Assembly: GCF_016811915.1 (NCBI RefSeq)
Contig: NZ_CP069127.1
Span: 3,943,001-4,007,000 of the forward strand
Length of the DNA stretch: 64,000 bases
Reading direction: 5' to 3'
Source of the DNA: Brevibacillus choshinensis
GTDB taxonomy: Bacteria; Bacillota; Bacilli; Brevibacillales; Brevibacillaceae
This document shows, one piece after another, positions 52,524 to 61,466 of the stretch. The position numbers and the translations under genes were made by a program. The stretch's first letter is position 1. Each line of letters begins with the position of its first letter. The notes beneath the pieces were generated by a model that did not search any database, was not told where the DNA came from, and saw only the letters and a list, made by a program, of their open reading frames with translations.

Positions 52524-53729
52524 TTATGCAAATGAAAGAGCGGAATCCAAATCCTCTAAAATATCTTCGATGTCCTCAATCCCCACAGACAAGCGTATCA
52601 ATCCATCCGTAATCCCCATTTTTTCCCTTTCCTCGGCTGGAATGACAGAATGAGTCATCGAGGCTGGGTGTTGAATGAGCGAGTCAACATCCCCCAGGCT
52701 GACGGCTCGCTTGCACAATTGCACGTTGTTCATCATGCGAATTCCTGCTTCCTTCCCGCCTTTCAGCTCAAAGGAAAGCAGCCCACCAAAGCCATCCATT
52801 TGATTGCGAGCCAATTCATATTGGGGAAACTGTGGCAGACCGGGGTAATGCACCTTTGCCACTTTTGGATGTTGGTGTAAAAACTCTGCCACCCTCTGAC
52901 CGTTTTCACAATGGCGATCCATACGTACACCGAGCGTCTTCAGTCCTCGAATCAATAAGTAAGCGTCAAAGGGTGCAATGATGCCCCCTATATCTTTTTG
53001 CGAGGTCATGCGAATCGTGTCCATGATCGCCTTTGGCCCTGCAGCGACACCTGCAATGACATCCCCGTGCCCACCGATGAATTTTGTCGCGCTATGGATG
53101 ACAATGTCACACCCATGCTCAATCGGCCGCTGCAAATAGGGGGACATAAACGTGTTGTCTACGACGACGTAAGCACCGATCTCTCTGGCAATTTTTGCGA
53201 CCAGCTTCAAGTCGACGAGCTCCATGGTTGGATTGATCGGTGTTTCTACATAAATCACGCGAGTCGTCGGCTGAAGGTTTTGGCGAATGGAAGCCTCATC
53301 GGTCATGTCAGACAGCGAGTATTGGACTTGAAACCGGTCTTTCATGAAATGAAGCAACCCGTAGGTGCATCCGTACAACCCTTTGGTACCAACAATGTGA
53401 TCGCCAGTCCTCACCAGAGCCATGAGAACGGCTGAAACGGCTGCCATGCCCGATGCAAAAGCGAGACCTGCTTCCGCTTTTTCCAATGCGGCTATCTTAT
53501 CCTCCAGGACCGTGACGGTCGGATTTCCCAGTCGAGAATAGATGTAGCCATCCTCTTCCCCCGCAAATCGCCTTGCTCCTTCTTCCGTGGAGGAAAATAC
53601 AAAGGTTGAGGTTTGATAGATCGGTGTGGCTAATGATCCCGTTTGCGGATCGGAATGATAGCCGGCATGGATGGCCGTGGTGGATCTCCCCTGCTTTTTC
53701 TCCCTTTTCAGCACATGGTTGTTGTTCAT
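52524..53729 (-). CDS. mdeA: methionine gamma-lyase (Cys/Met metabolism PLP enzyme)
   Basis: The 401-residue fold-type I enzyme has YSRLGNPTVTVLEDKIAALE, ASGMAAVSA, the PLP lysine K216 in HSATKFIGGHGDVIAG and the Cys at residue 121 in GLYGCTYGL, which is typical of methionine gamma-lyases and absent from cystathionine gamma-synthases. It would cleave methionine to methanethiol, ammonia and 2-oxobutyrate. GAGGTG precedes the ATG. Upstream are a sigma-54 type promoter and a TyrR-box-spaced dyad; the sigma-54 activator lies downstream. Confidence 0.9.
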   Translation of the reverse strand: MNNNHVLKREKKQGRSTTAIHAGYHSDPQTGSLATPIYQTSTFVFSSTEEGARRFAGEEDGYIYSRLGNPTVTVLEDKIAALEKAEAGLAFASGMAAVSAVLMALVRTGDHIVGTKGLYGCTYGLLHFMKDRFQVQYSLSDMTDEASIRQNLQPTTRVIYVETPINPTMELVDLKLVAKIAREIGAYVVVDNTFMSPYLQRPIEHGCDIVIHSATKFIGGHGDVIAGVAAGPKAIMDTIRMTSQKDIGGIIAPFDAYLLIRGLKTLGVRMDRHCENGQRVAEFLHQHPKVAKVHYPGLPQFPQYELARNQMDGFGGLLSFELKGGKEAGIRMMNNVQLCKRAVSLGDVDSLIQHPASMTHSVIPAEEREKMGITDGLIRLSVGIEDIEDILEDLDSALSFA

Positions 53730-53768
53730 GCAAGAATCACCTCATGGATTCGTTTGTAAAGCGCTTTC

Positions 53769-53786
53769 ATGCATGCTTTATGCCAA
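53769..53786 (-). promoter_or_regulatory. sigma-54 (-24/-12) promoter of the methionine gamma-lyase gene
   Basis: On the minus strand TTGGCATAAAGCATGCAT keeps the invariant GG and GC exactly 10 bases apart, 40 bases before the start codon. No good sigma-A promoter is seen. Confidence 0.75.
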
Positions 53787-53857
53787 CCGAAAAAGCAGGA
53801 TGATACGGAGGAGAATCTGCAACCAACCGAAGAAAAACGGAACGATTCATTTCCAAA

Positions 53858-53875
53858 TGGAAAGAAAACTTTCCA
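53858..53875. promoter_or_regulatory. upstream activator site candidate (TGGAAA-N6-TTTCCA)
   Basis: A perfect dyad with the TyrR-box spacing (TyrR box is TGTAAA-N6-TTTACA) lies about 75 bases upstream of the -24 element. A second TTTCC/GGAAA pair overlaps it. Confidence 0.6.
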
Positions 53876-53921
53876 GAAAGAAACGTAAATTTCCCCCTTT
53901 CCTGTGCATCTGATCACGAGT

Positions 53922-53962
53922 AAAAGAAGAGGGATGCTCCACGATAGGTGGTAACATCCCTC
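53922..53962 (-). terminator. terminator after the CNNM/CorC gene
   Basis: GAGGGATG / CATCCCTC with inner CCAC/GTGG pairing and TTCTTTT on the minus strand. Confidence 0.75.
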
Positions 53963-54006
53963 CTCCAACATGTCTTGGCGCTACGCCGTGCAAATCGCTT
54001 GCAATC

Positions 54007-55326
54007 TTATTCGGCTACTCCCACTTCAAGGCGCTCCGGCAAGCTGACCCGCACTTTTACGATCCGTTTTTCATTTACGACCTCGGCTTGAAAGACCACT
54101 CCATCATATTCGATAACAGGCCTTTCTCCCGCATCGGGAATAGCCCCGAGCTGGCCAACCATAAAACCGCTTAACGTATCGAACTCCCGCAAAGGCAGGC
54201 TTACATTCAATAGATCCTGGATCGTACGCAAGGATAAATCGCCTTTCATGAGTAACGTACGCTCGTCGATTCTCTCAAAGTCTTTATCCTCTTCATCGTG
54301 CTCGTCGAAAATGTTGCCTACGATCTCTTCCAGCAAATCTTCAATCGTAACGATCCCTGCCAAACCGCCATATTCATCGATGGCAATGGCCATATGAACT
54401 TTTTCCTTCTGTAAATTGTTAAACAAAACGTCGATTCGCTTGGATGCTGGAACGAAATACGGCTTGTGCAACATTTTCTTCAGGTCAAATTCTGAAGCAT
54501 CCGAATGGATATAGGGAATCAAGTCCTTCGTATGCAAGATCCCGACGATATTGTCTATTTCATCATCATACACCGGGAATCGGGTGTATTTTTCAAGCTG
54601 CGCAAGATCGGTGATCTCTCGCAGTGTCGCGTGAATCGAAACAAAAACAACTTGGGTCCGGTGCGTGAGAATATCGGAAACCGCTTTGTCGTCAAATTCA
54701 AAGATGTTGTTGATCATCATCTTTTCATCTTCGTCAATGGCTCCGTTTTCTTCCCCAATGTCTACCATCATGCGAATCTCTTCCTCTGTCACTTGCTCCT
54801 TATTCGCATTCGGATCGATCCCCATCATACGGACGAGCACATTCGTGGACAAGGTGAGGAACTTTACGAAAGGAGCCGTAATCTTAGACAGTAAGGTTAA
54901 CGGAACCGCTGCAAACATGGCGATTGATTCCGCCTTCTGCATAGCTACCCGCTTGGGGACCAGTTCGCCTAAGACTAAGGTAAAATACGACAGGATCAGT
55001 GTGATTGCAAATAGAGAAATCGTCTCCAAAATGTTTTGGGGAAGCGGTATTCCTGCCGTTGCCAGAACGGCCGACAACTCTCCTGCAAATCGTTCCGCAG
55101 CGAACGCACTGGCCAGAAACCCCGCTAATGTAATCCCAATCTGAATGGTCGCCAAGAAACGGCTCGGCTCAGAGAGCAGGTTATGCAACAGCTTAGCTTT
55201 GCGATGGCCCGATTCAGCCATACTTTTCATCTTGTTATCGTTCAACGATATCAATGCGATTTCAGATGCCGCAAAGAATGCATTCAGAACAATGAGCAAG
55301 AGAAGTACAATGATTTCAATATACAT
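54007..55326 (-). CDS. CNNM/HlyC-CorC family membrane protein
   Basis: The 439-residue protein has an N-terminal DUF21/CNNM four-TM domain (residues 1-190, with NAFFAASEIALISL and GELVPKRVAMQKAE), two CBS motifs (about 220-335, DIRTHR-like DILTHRTQVVFVSIHATLREI and GLAGIVTIEDLLEEIVGNIFDEHD) and a C-terminal CorC/HlyC transporter-associated domain. Homologues act in Mg2+ or Co2+ homeostasis. GGAGG precedes the ATG. It is monocistronic. Confidence 0.93.
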   Translation of the reverse strand: MYIEIIVLLLLIVLNAFFAASEIALISLNDNKMKSMAESGHRKAKLLHNLLSEPSRFLATIQIGITLAGFLASAFAAERFAGELSAVLATAGIPLPQNILETISLFAITLILSYFTLVLGELVPKRVAMQKAESIAMFAAVPLTLLSKITAPFVKFLTLSTNVLVRMMGIDPNANKEQVTEEEIRMMVDIGEENGAIDEDEKMMINNIFEFDDKAVSDILTHRTQVVFVSIHATLREITDLAQLEKYTRFPVYDDEIDNIVGILHTKDLIPYIHSDASEFDLKKMLHKPYFVPASKRIDVLFNNLQKEKVHMAIAIDEYGGLAGIVTIEDLLEEIVGNIFDEHDEEDKDFERIDERTLLMKGDLSLRTIQDLLNVSLPLREFDTLSGFMVGQLGAIPDAGERPVIEYDGVVFQAEVVNEKRIVKVRVSLPERLEVGVAE

Positions 55327-55732
55327 GGATTCATCCTCCGTAATGATTTTCCCAGCATGGCCATTTTTCAGAGGATGAATTAGATCCGAAGATAGTAATG
55401 GATATTGATGGACCTTCCTTTTTTATTGAGATGGGGCGTACTGCCGCCCTCTTCCGCAGGACCGTCTTCCAAATTCATTTCACTCCTATTTGCAAGAATT
55501 CCACCATATTTTATGCTCTTTACTAACTCCTACGAAAAAGCGCCGGATTAGTTTCACAATTTGCTTCAAAATCGTACGATTCACTTACCTGGCCCCCCTT
55601 CCTCCCTTCGTTCTAAAGGAGCGACAGCATTTACGGAAAAACGATACCATTTTCTATAATATCCCTTTACAGGAATATTCCCTGTAGTGTATATTTAAAT
55701 CAACAGGGAGATGGCCATAGTGATGAAGGAGG
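55327..55732. other. 406-base intergenic region
   Basis: Between divergent genes. On the minus strand a small GGGCG/CGCCC hairpin (about 55435-55450) is visible in the presumed leader of the CNNM gene but no known metal riboswitch consensus. On the plus strand TATAAT at 55655-55660 precedes a near-perfect dyad at 55669-55685. Nothing else was recognised. Confidence 0.4.
55669..55685. promoter_or_regulatory. candidate operator for the ArsR-family regulator
   Basis: ACAGGAATATTCCCTGT is a near-perfect dyad covering the expected transcription start 9 bases after TATAAT. Confidence 0.55.
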
Positions 55733-56137
55733 ATGAGATTATTCCGAAGACCACCCCTTAATGAGGTGAGCAACATAGCAGAGAAAAATCCGGACATGGA
55801 CATGACGACGCTGAGCGCACTTGCCGAGCCGAATCGCATGAAGATTATCGAGCTCTTGCGCGACGGTCCCTTGACCGTGGGGGAAATCGCCGATCGGCTG
55901 GGGCTTCGCCAGCCACAAGCCTCGAAGCATCTGAAGGTTCTAAGCGACAACGGAATTTTGGAGGTGCGAGCCGAAGCCAACCGCAGGATTTACAAGCTCC
56001 GGCCAGAACCATTCCAAGCGCTTGATTCATGGGTGAAGTCCTTTCGGCGCGTCATGGAAGAAAGATTCGATAATCTGGACCATTACTTGCGAGAGATGCA
56101 GAGCAAGGAAAAATCACAAGATCCTTCAAACGAATAA
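55733..56137 (+). CDS. ArsR-family transcriptional regulator
   Basis: The protein has the winged-helix core MTTLSALAEPNRMKIIELLRDGPLTVGEIADRLGLRQPQASKHLKVLSDNGILEVRAEANRRIYKL without an arsenic-type cysteine motif. The start is uncertain: the ATG at 55733 sits on AAGGAGG, a GTG at 55766 follows a short overlapping ORF, and an ATG at 55796 leaves the minimal domain. It lies 12 bases before an SRPBCC gene, a pairing common in Bacillota, and probably represses that operon. Confidence 0.9.
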   Translation: MRLFRRPPLNEVSNIAEKNPDMDMTTLSALAEPNRMKIIELLRDGPLTVGEIADRLGLRQPQASKHLKVLSDNGILEVRAEANRRIYKLRPEPFQALDSWVKSFRRVMEERFDNLDHYLREMQSKEKSQDPSNE

Positions 56138-56149
56138 GGAGGAATTACA

Positions 56150-56665
56150 ATGTCTAACCATGCAATGGTTTCAAGGGTAGAGAATGAGCGGGTGCTGGTG
56201 CTGGAGCGCGTATTCGATGCTCCTCGCGATCTCGTGTTCCGTATGTTTAAAGAGCCAGAGCATCTCAAGCAATGGTGGGGACCGAGAGGCTGGGAGGTAC
56301 CTGTTTGCAACATCGATTTCAGGCCAGGAGGCATTTGGCATTACTGCATGAAATGTGTCGACCAGAACCAAGGAGATTTTTTCGGCATGGAGTCTTGGGG
56401 CAAAGGGGTTTATAAAGAGATTGTCGAGCCGGAGAAGATCGTCTACGTCGATTACTTCTCGGATGCGGAAGGTAAAATAGACGATAGCCTGCCATCTACA
56501 GAGGTCACGCTGGAATTCATCGATCTTGGCGGCAAGACGAAGCTGGTCAATCGCGGTGAATATGTGTCCGCGGATGCCCTCAAAACCGTCATGGACATGG
56601 GCATGCTCCAAGGCATCACTGAAACTTGGGACCGCTTGGAAGAGCATCTGAACGAGGTCAAGTAA
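56150..56665 (+). CDS. SRPBCC (AHSA1-like) domain protein
   Basis: The 171-residue protein has RVFDAPRDLVFRMFKEPEHLKQWWGPRGWEVPVCNIDFRPGGIWHYCMKCVDQ, the standard start of AHSA1-like proteins paired with ArsR regulators, and a C-terminal helix ITETWDRLEEHLNEVK. AAGGAGG precedes the ATG. Ligand and function are unknown. Confidence 0.9.
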   Translation: MSNHAMVSRVENERVLVLERVFDAPRDLVFRMFKEPEHLKQWWGPRGWEVPVCNIDFRPGGIWHYCMKCVDQNQGDFFGMESWGKGVYKEIVEPEKIVYVDYFSDAEGKIDDSLPSTEVTLEFIDLGGKTKLVNRGEYVSADALKTVMDMGMLQGITETWDRLEEHLNEVK

Positions 56666-56746
56666 AGACCTCCCCCATCTCAACAAGCAGTGTGGCATCC
56701 GAGCAAAAATAAGGGGCAGGAAATAGGGATTACGAATAAATAGCAA

Positions 56747-56780
56747 GAAGCTCTCTACTGAAAGCGTAGAGAGCTTCTTC
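56747..56780. terminator. bidirectional terminator
   Basis: Perfect 12-bp stem GAAGCTCTCTAC / GTAGAGAGCTTC with a six- to seven-base loop between convergent genes. Confidence 0.85.
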
Positions 56781-56801
56781 TTGTTTATTGCTGGCGTGCA
56801 T

Positions 56802-58016
56802 TTATTTTGCTGGCGTTTCGCTTACCCTCGCTGTTCCGCTTTTTTGGATCAATGGCAGGAGCAACAGTGCCCCCACCAGGAACAGAGCGCCGCTTCCCGA
56901 AAAAACGATAGACAGTGAAAGGACATCCGATGCAATCCCCGCCGTCGACATTCCTACGACCATCATCCCCATAAAGATCGGAGAGAGCGCTCCGCCGACA
57001 CGCCCTACAAAATCAACTTCGGTATTTTGCATGATCATCGTATTGATCCCCACATGAATACATGGGTAAAACAAACCGCTGAGCGCCTCGAGGATCAGTG
57101 TCAGCACTACAGAATGCGACCACCCGATCCCGATCGTAGATACCATGCTCACGAGAAGCCCTACTGCGAGCAAGGTCTGCGGCTTCACCTTTTTCGCTGC
57201 ACTCATGATGAGACCTCCACCGACGAGCATGGCCGCTCCATTGGCCATGAGCAGCCAACGCAAAAACTCTTTTCCCATGGCCAGATTTTCAATGGTCACG
57301 AAGAGAATGAGCGGCTGGATAAGTCCTACTGCCAATCCAGCTGCGGCAAATGTACCGCCAAGCGTTCGCAGTACGCGATTGTCCCAGACATAGCGCAGCC
57401 CTTCCATCAGCTCCTGCTTGAAATTCGTTTTCTTGGTTGATGCCCCCTCCGCGTGGGCATCCCGTGGAAGCAACACCAGTACCAATGCGGAGGCAAAGAA
57501 CAGGAAGCCTGTCAATGCAATCGAGATCTCAATTCCGTACTGCTGATAGATGTACGTACCCACCACCGGACCGATGACCATGAAGACGGCCATCATGGAT
57601 TGAAACATCGCCATGACGCCTTGGAGCTGCTCAGGTGCCACATGCTGCTTGAACAGCTTCATGGACGAGGGCTGAGAGAACTGGGACATGATCGCGGAAA
57701 ACAGAGTCGACACCAGAAGTGCGTGCCAGGAGCCGTACACAAGCGCGATCAAAACAGCGAAAAGCGAAAGACCTGATAGTAGGTCGCAGCTGATCATCGT
57801 GCGCCTCGGCCTCCAACGATCGGCGAATGTCCCTCCGATAATGGCGAACAAGAAAATTGGTGCGTACTCGACGACAGAAATGAGTGACACGTACAAAGGA
57901 TCGTTGTTGGTTAAATCCGTCACGTACAAAAGAATGGCAAAATTTCGGATCCAGACACCGAGCTGCAATAACGTGCGGGACAAAATGATGGTGCGGACGT
58001 AGCGATTGTGCAACAA
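56802..58016 (-). CDS. MFS transporter (macrolide-efflux MefA-like group)
   Basis: The protein of about 404 residues has 12 hydrophobic segments and the start LHNRYVRTIILSRTLLQLGVWIRNFAILLYVTDLTNNDPLYVSLISVVEYAPIFLFAIIGGTFADRWRPRR, typical of the MefA-like MFS group. I prefer the TTG at 58016, 8 bases after AGGAG; the ATG at 58112 would add an atypical charged N-terminus. The substrate is unknown. Confidence 0.88.
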   Translation of the reverse strand: MLHNRYVRTIILSRTLLQLGVWIRNFAILLYVTDLTNNDPLYVSLISVVEYAPIFLFAIIGGTFADRWRPRRTMISCDLLSGLSLFAVLIALVYGSWHALLVSTLFSAIMSQFSQPSSMKLFKQHVAPEQLQGVMAMFQSMMAVFMVIGPVVGTYIYQQYGIEISIALTGFLFFASALVLVLLPRDAHAEGASTKKTNFKQELMEGLRYVWDNRVLRTLGGTFAAAGLAVGLIQPLILFVTIENLAMGKEFLRWLLMANGAAMLVGGGLIMSAAKKVKPQTLLAVGLLVSMVSTIGIGWSHSVVLTLILEALSGLFYPCIHVGINTMIMQNTEVDFVGRVGGALSPIFMGMMVVGMSTAGIASDVLSLSIVFSGSGALFLVGALLLLPLIQKSGTARVSETPAK

Positions 58017-58153
58017 AAGAATGTGCTCCTCTCTTTTAACTAACGAAAACGAATTCCATTTGTTTATGTATAGATAATTTAAACTTTTGTCTATAAACAT
58101 GTCAATTGTCATTTGAACAACCGGCTCATTTTTATTTTCTGGCGATAGACAAC

Positions 58154-58180
58154 AAAAAAACCTGTCTAGAATCCGACAGG
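58154..58180 (-). terminator. terminator of the helicase-nuclease operon
   Basis: CCTGTC / GACAGG on the minus strand followed by seven T. Confidence 0.8.
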
Positions 58181-58235
58181 CCTGTCGTGATAGGAATGAA
58201 AGGAATAGACGTCCTCATTTTCATCTATTTCATGG

Positions 58236-61200
58236 TCACTCAATCGCATATCCTCCCTGCCAAGAAACATACCGATCCTGGGAAACAAAGTACAGACCGG
58301 CTTCCTTTACCCGATACCCCAAGCACTCCCACTCCTCGGCATACGCCGTGACTTGCGGGCGGTAATACTCGATGAAAGCTTTCTCGTGCTCCTGTTCGTA
58401 TGTATCGTTTTTAAAGTCCACCAACACCCAGCCGTCCTCTTCCTCGAACAGGAAGTCGATGACGCCCTTTACCGTGGTGCTTTCACGGGAAACGATCAGG
58501 GAGAACTCGTGAAAGGTCTGTTTTGCCTGAAGACTCCGAGTCCAGAGCGGGCTGCTCACCACCTGCAGGACTGCCTGCCTCGATGCTTCCATCCACCCTC
58601 CGTCCAGACCTTCCTGCTCGGCTGTCATGCGGATAAACGATTCCAACCTTTCTGGTTCCAAACCGTTTCCGAGCGCCTCGATACCGCGGTGAACGACAGT
58701 CCCGAATGCCATTCCTCTCCCCTGTGTGGGCCTGGGGAGCTCCCCAACAAACTGTCCCTTTGCCATTTGGGTGACAAGCTGCCGCGCAAATGTAGGCTGT
58801 GCAGCATCCCTTTTCCAGGTATCCCACAAGTCGCCAGATGAGGCTTCGCGGGCTTCCCGTAGCGGAATGGGTTGTTCCGGTTCCAGGTGGGGGACTTCCA
58901 ATTCCGGCTGTCGCTTCAGACGATCCTCCAGCATGCTCCAAGGGTCAATCGTTGGTTTGGCAGGGTATTGGCTGATGACCAGCATCTGTCTGGCTCGAGT
59001 CGTTGCGACGTAGAGGAGCCGCTCCTCTTCCGCACGTAAGAAGATCTGTTCCTTTCGCGCCTTTTCCTCCCATCCGATCGGCTCTGCGATGATTTCTGCC
59101 GGATAGGGGTCCTTTTGACGGCTGATCGTGAAATACCCGACGGCAGGGTCCGTTTCCCGGTCGACATGCTCGGCAGCCTTGTGCTCTTTTTGACCGCATG
59201 GACCTGCCATGAATACCACGGGTGCTTCAAGCCCCTTTGCCTTATGCACATTCATGATGCGCACCGCCTTCCCTGATCCTGCAAACAAGCTGCAGCTCGC
59301 AAGCTCTTTCTCGTCAGCCTGGCGCTGCAAACATTTTGTCAGCGCAAGCCAGCTAGCCGAAACAGCTGGTGTAAGCTGGAGCATCTCCAGCAGCTTCACG
59401 AGCGTGCCGGAGCGAAGCGAGCCCGTCGGCAGAGTCGCTGCATAGGGGAGCAGTCCCAAGTCATCCACAATCCGGGTAAAAGCAGCAGCAGCAGGCAGCA
59501 AACGGACCCATTCCTGAAATTGCTGAATGCGCAGGAGCGCTTGGTGCACAGGCATCGCGACCGCAGAAAAGCTCGTCCCCCTCTCCACTGGCGCTGCGTT
59601 CAGAGAGCCCGCCTCCAACCGATAATGATACAAGGCCTCATCACTCAGACCGAAAAGCATGCCTCGCAAAACAGCGAGCAAGGGAATCGGATCACCTGGG
59701 TCATTCAAGCATGTGACTAAAGCCAGCAGTGCCGCAAGCTCCGGATAGTCTGCCTGGCTGCCCGTCGTATCCGCAGAAATTCCGTATTTCTCCAGCTTCT
59801 CCGCATATCGTCCGAGGGACTGGCGATGCTTGAGCAGGATGAGAAAATCACCAGGCTCCGCTGCCCGAAGGATCATTCCATCTCCCCTTTTTTCCTGAAT
59901 GAGCAGATTCCCCCGGCAAGCCCAAGCGATGTATCGGGCAATCCGTTCGGCATCTTCATTCACGATGTCCTCTTTTCGATCCCGCTCCTGCTTTGGAATC
60001 GTTAGGGAAAAGACTCCGTGCGCTTGATTTCTTGGTGGATTCTCCTGCACCGTGACCATTTCCACGAATGCCGCCTGATGCTCATTCCCTTCCCCTATCG
60101 TGGGAAAGTGCTCGCGGAACGCCTCATTCACAAAATCACCGATCGCATGAATGGAGCGAAAGTTTTTCGTCAGCTGCAGCACGGCACCCTTTTCTGCCAC
60201 CCGCTCTTTGACAAAGTTGTAGGTGGAAATGTCCGCCCGCCTGAAGCGATAAATCGACTGCTTGGGATCACCGACGATGAACAGCGATCCAGGGCGTGGA
60301 ACCTGGAGGCGCCAGTCATCCTGCTCAGGGTCTTCTCCCGTCAGAAGCAGCATCATTTCAGCCTGGATCGGATCGGTATCCTGAAATTCATCCACCAGCA
60401 AATGGGTGTAGCGTTTCGCAAAGTAAGTCCGCACGTCTGCATGCCCACGCAAGAGCTCTGCCGTCCGCATCAGCAGATCCTGAAAATCCAACATGCCTGC
60501 CTCCATCCGCTTCTGCCGGCTGAATGCAATGGCTGGACGCACAAAATCGATCAGCTGCGGATGCAAGTACTCCCGCCAAGCAGTCAGAAACGGTGTCAGC
60601 ACGGTTTCCTTCCAGTGGAGAAAGCGGTCGCGCTGCTCTTTGGCCATCGCAGGTGCCGTCCAGCGGTTTTGCACGATATCGAGAGCACGGTCGAACATTT
60701 TGGCCAGCACGACAACATTCCGTCCTTCTTGAAGATTCGTATGTTCGAGAAAGCGGCTTGCATGGAGAACAGCCTCCTGCAGCTTGTCCCAGCCTTTTTC
60801 CGGAGCCGAGGTCGGGATGTAGTTCCTCGCGGCAGCCAGCATATCCGGCAGGGACAGCCGAATAAGATCGTACTCGGGCTCTGCCGCTCTTTGGGTGTAG
60901 ATCGCTACATCCGCGTACTGGGAAACGCGGAGGTAAACCACACGCAGATCCTCCACTGTGACGCCCAATGACAGCAGATCCTCCAACGTGGCGCGTCGAC
61001 CTGATTCGCCCAGCATCTCGATGTAGTGATCCCAACAAATGTTTTGCCACTCTTCCGCAGTTCCCTCGTCCATTTCCGTAAATCCCGGGTCAACGCCTGC
61101 CTCGATCGGTCGCTCCCGCAGCAGCCTGCCACAAAACGAATGAATGGTGCCGATCATGGACTCATTCATTTGCAGCAAGGCCCGGTCCAATCGCTCCCGT

Positions 61201-61466
61201 TCTTTATCTTGTACAGCCCGCTCCCTCTCCAGCTCCAGGCGGTGGCGAAATCGTCCACGCAGCTCAGACGCAGCTTTATTGGTGAACGTAATTGCGGCGA
61301 TCTGTCTCATCTCTGCCTTGCCCGTCCTCACCAGATTCAGCATTCGACCTACGAGAGAGGTCGTTTTCCCTGAGCCTGCCCCAGCCTCCACCAGCAATGT
61401 CGTATCCAGATCGTGCAGAATGCGCTCTCGTGCGATTTGATCGTCTATCGCAGCCTGATTAGGCAT
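58236..61466 (-). CDS. AddA/RecB-like UvrD-family helicase-nuclease
   Basis: The 1076-residue protein has LLVEAGAGSGKTTSLVGRML (Walker A), ITFTNKAASELRGRF, the Walker B VDEFQDTDPIQ, GDPKQSIYRFRRAD (motif III/IV), VRIMNVHKAKGLEAPVVFMAG and LLYVATTRARQMLV (motifs V/VI), then a C-terminal PD-(D/E)XK nuclease with GVIDFLFEEEDGWVLVDFKND. It is shorter than typical AddA (about 1230 residues). GGAGGTAGAGG precedes the ATG, which overlaps the upstream nuclease gene by 8 bases. It is a double-strand-break end-processing enzyme by family; whether it is the main AddAB of the genome cannot be told. Confidence 0.9.
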   Translation of the reverse strand: MPNQAAIDDQIARERILHDLDTTLLVEAGAGSGKTTSLVGRMLNLVRTGKAEMRQIAAITFTNKAASELRGRFRHRLELERERAVQDKERERLDRALLQMNESMIGTIHSFCGRLLRERPIEAGVDPGFTEMDEGTAEEWQNICWDHYIEMLGESGRRATLEDLLSLGVTVEDLRVVYLRVSQYADVAIYTQRAAEPEYDLIRLSLPDMLAAARNYIPTSAPEKGWDKLQEAVLHASRFLEHTNLQEGRNVVVLAKMFDRALDIVQNRWTAPAMAKEQRDRFLHWKETVLTPFLTAWREYLHPQLIDFVRPAIAFSRQKRMEAGMLDFQDLLMRTAELLRGHADVRTYFAKRYTHLLVDEFQDTDPIQAEMMLLLTGEDPEQDDWRLQVPRPGSLFIVGDPKQSIYRFRRADISTYNFVKERVAEKGAVLQLTKNFRSIHAIGDFVNEAFREHFPTIGEGNEHQAAFVEMVTVQENPPRNQAHGVFSLTIPKQERDRKEDIVNEDAERIARYIAWACRGNLLIQEKRGDGMILRAAEPGDFLILLKHRQSLGRYAEKLEKYGISADTTGSQADYPELAALLALVTCLNDPGDPIPLLAVLRGMLFGLSDEALYHYRLEAGSLNAAPVERGTSFSAVAMPVHQALLRIQQFQEWVRLLPAAAAFTRIVDDLGLLPYAATLPTGSLRSGTLVKLLEMLQLTPAVSASWLALTKCLQRQADEKELASCSLFAGSGKAVRIMNVHKAKGLEAPVVFMAGPCGQKEHKAAEHVDRETDPAVGYFTISRQKDPYPAEIIAEPIGWEEKARKEQIFLRAEEERLLYVATTRARQMLVISQYPAKPTIDPWSMLEDRLKRQPELEVPHLEPEQPIPLREAREASSGDLWDTWKRDAAQPTFARQLVTQMAKGQFVGELPRPTQGRGMAFGTVVHRGIEALGNGLEPERLESFIRMTAEQEGLDGGWMEASRQAVLQVVSSPLWTRSLQAKQTFHEFSLIVSRESTTVKGVIDFLFEEEDGWVLVDFKNDTYEQEHEKAFIEYYRPQVTAYAEEWECLGYRVKEAGLYFVSQDRYVSWQGGYAIE

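Noticed and set aside
55400..55470. Possible metal riboswitch before the CNNM gene
   Set aside because: Only a short GGGCG/CGCCC hairpin is present; neither the M-box nor the yybP-ykoY consensus can be seen.
60018..60971. Plus-strand open frame of about 317 codons
   Set aside because: Antisense shadow of the helicase-nuclease gene.
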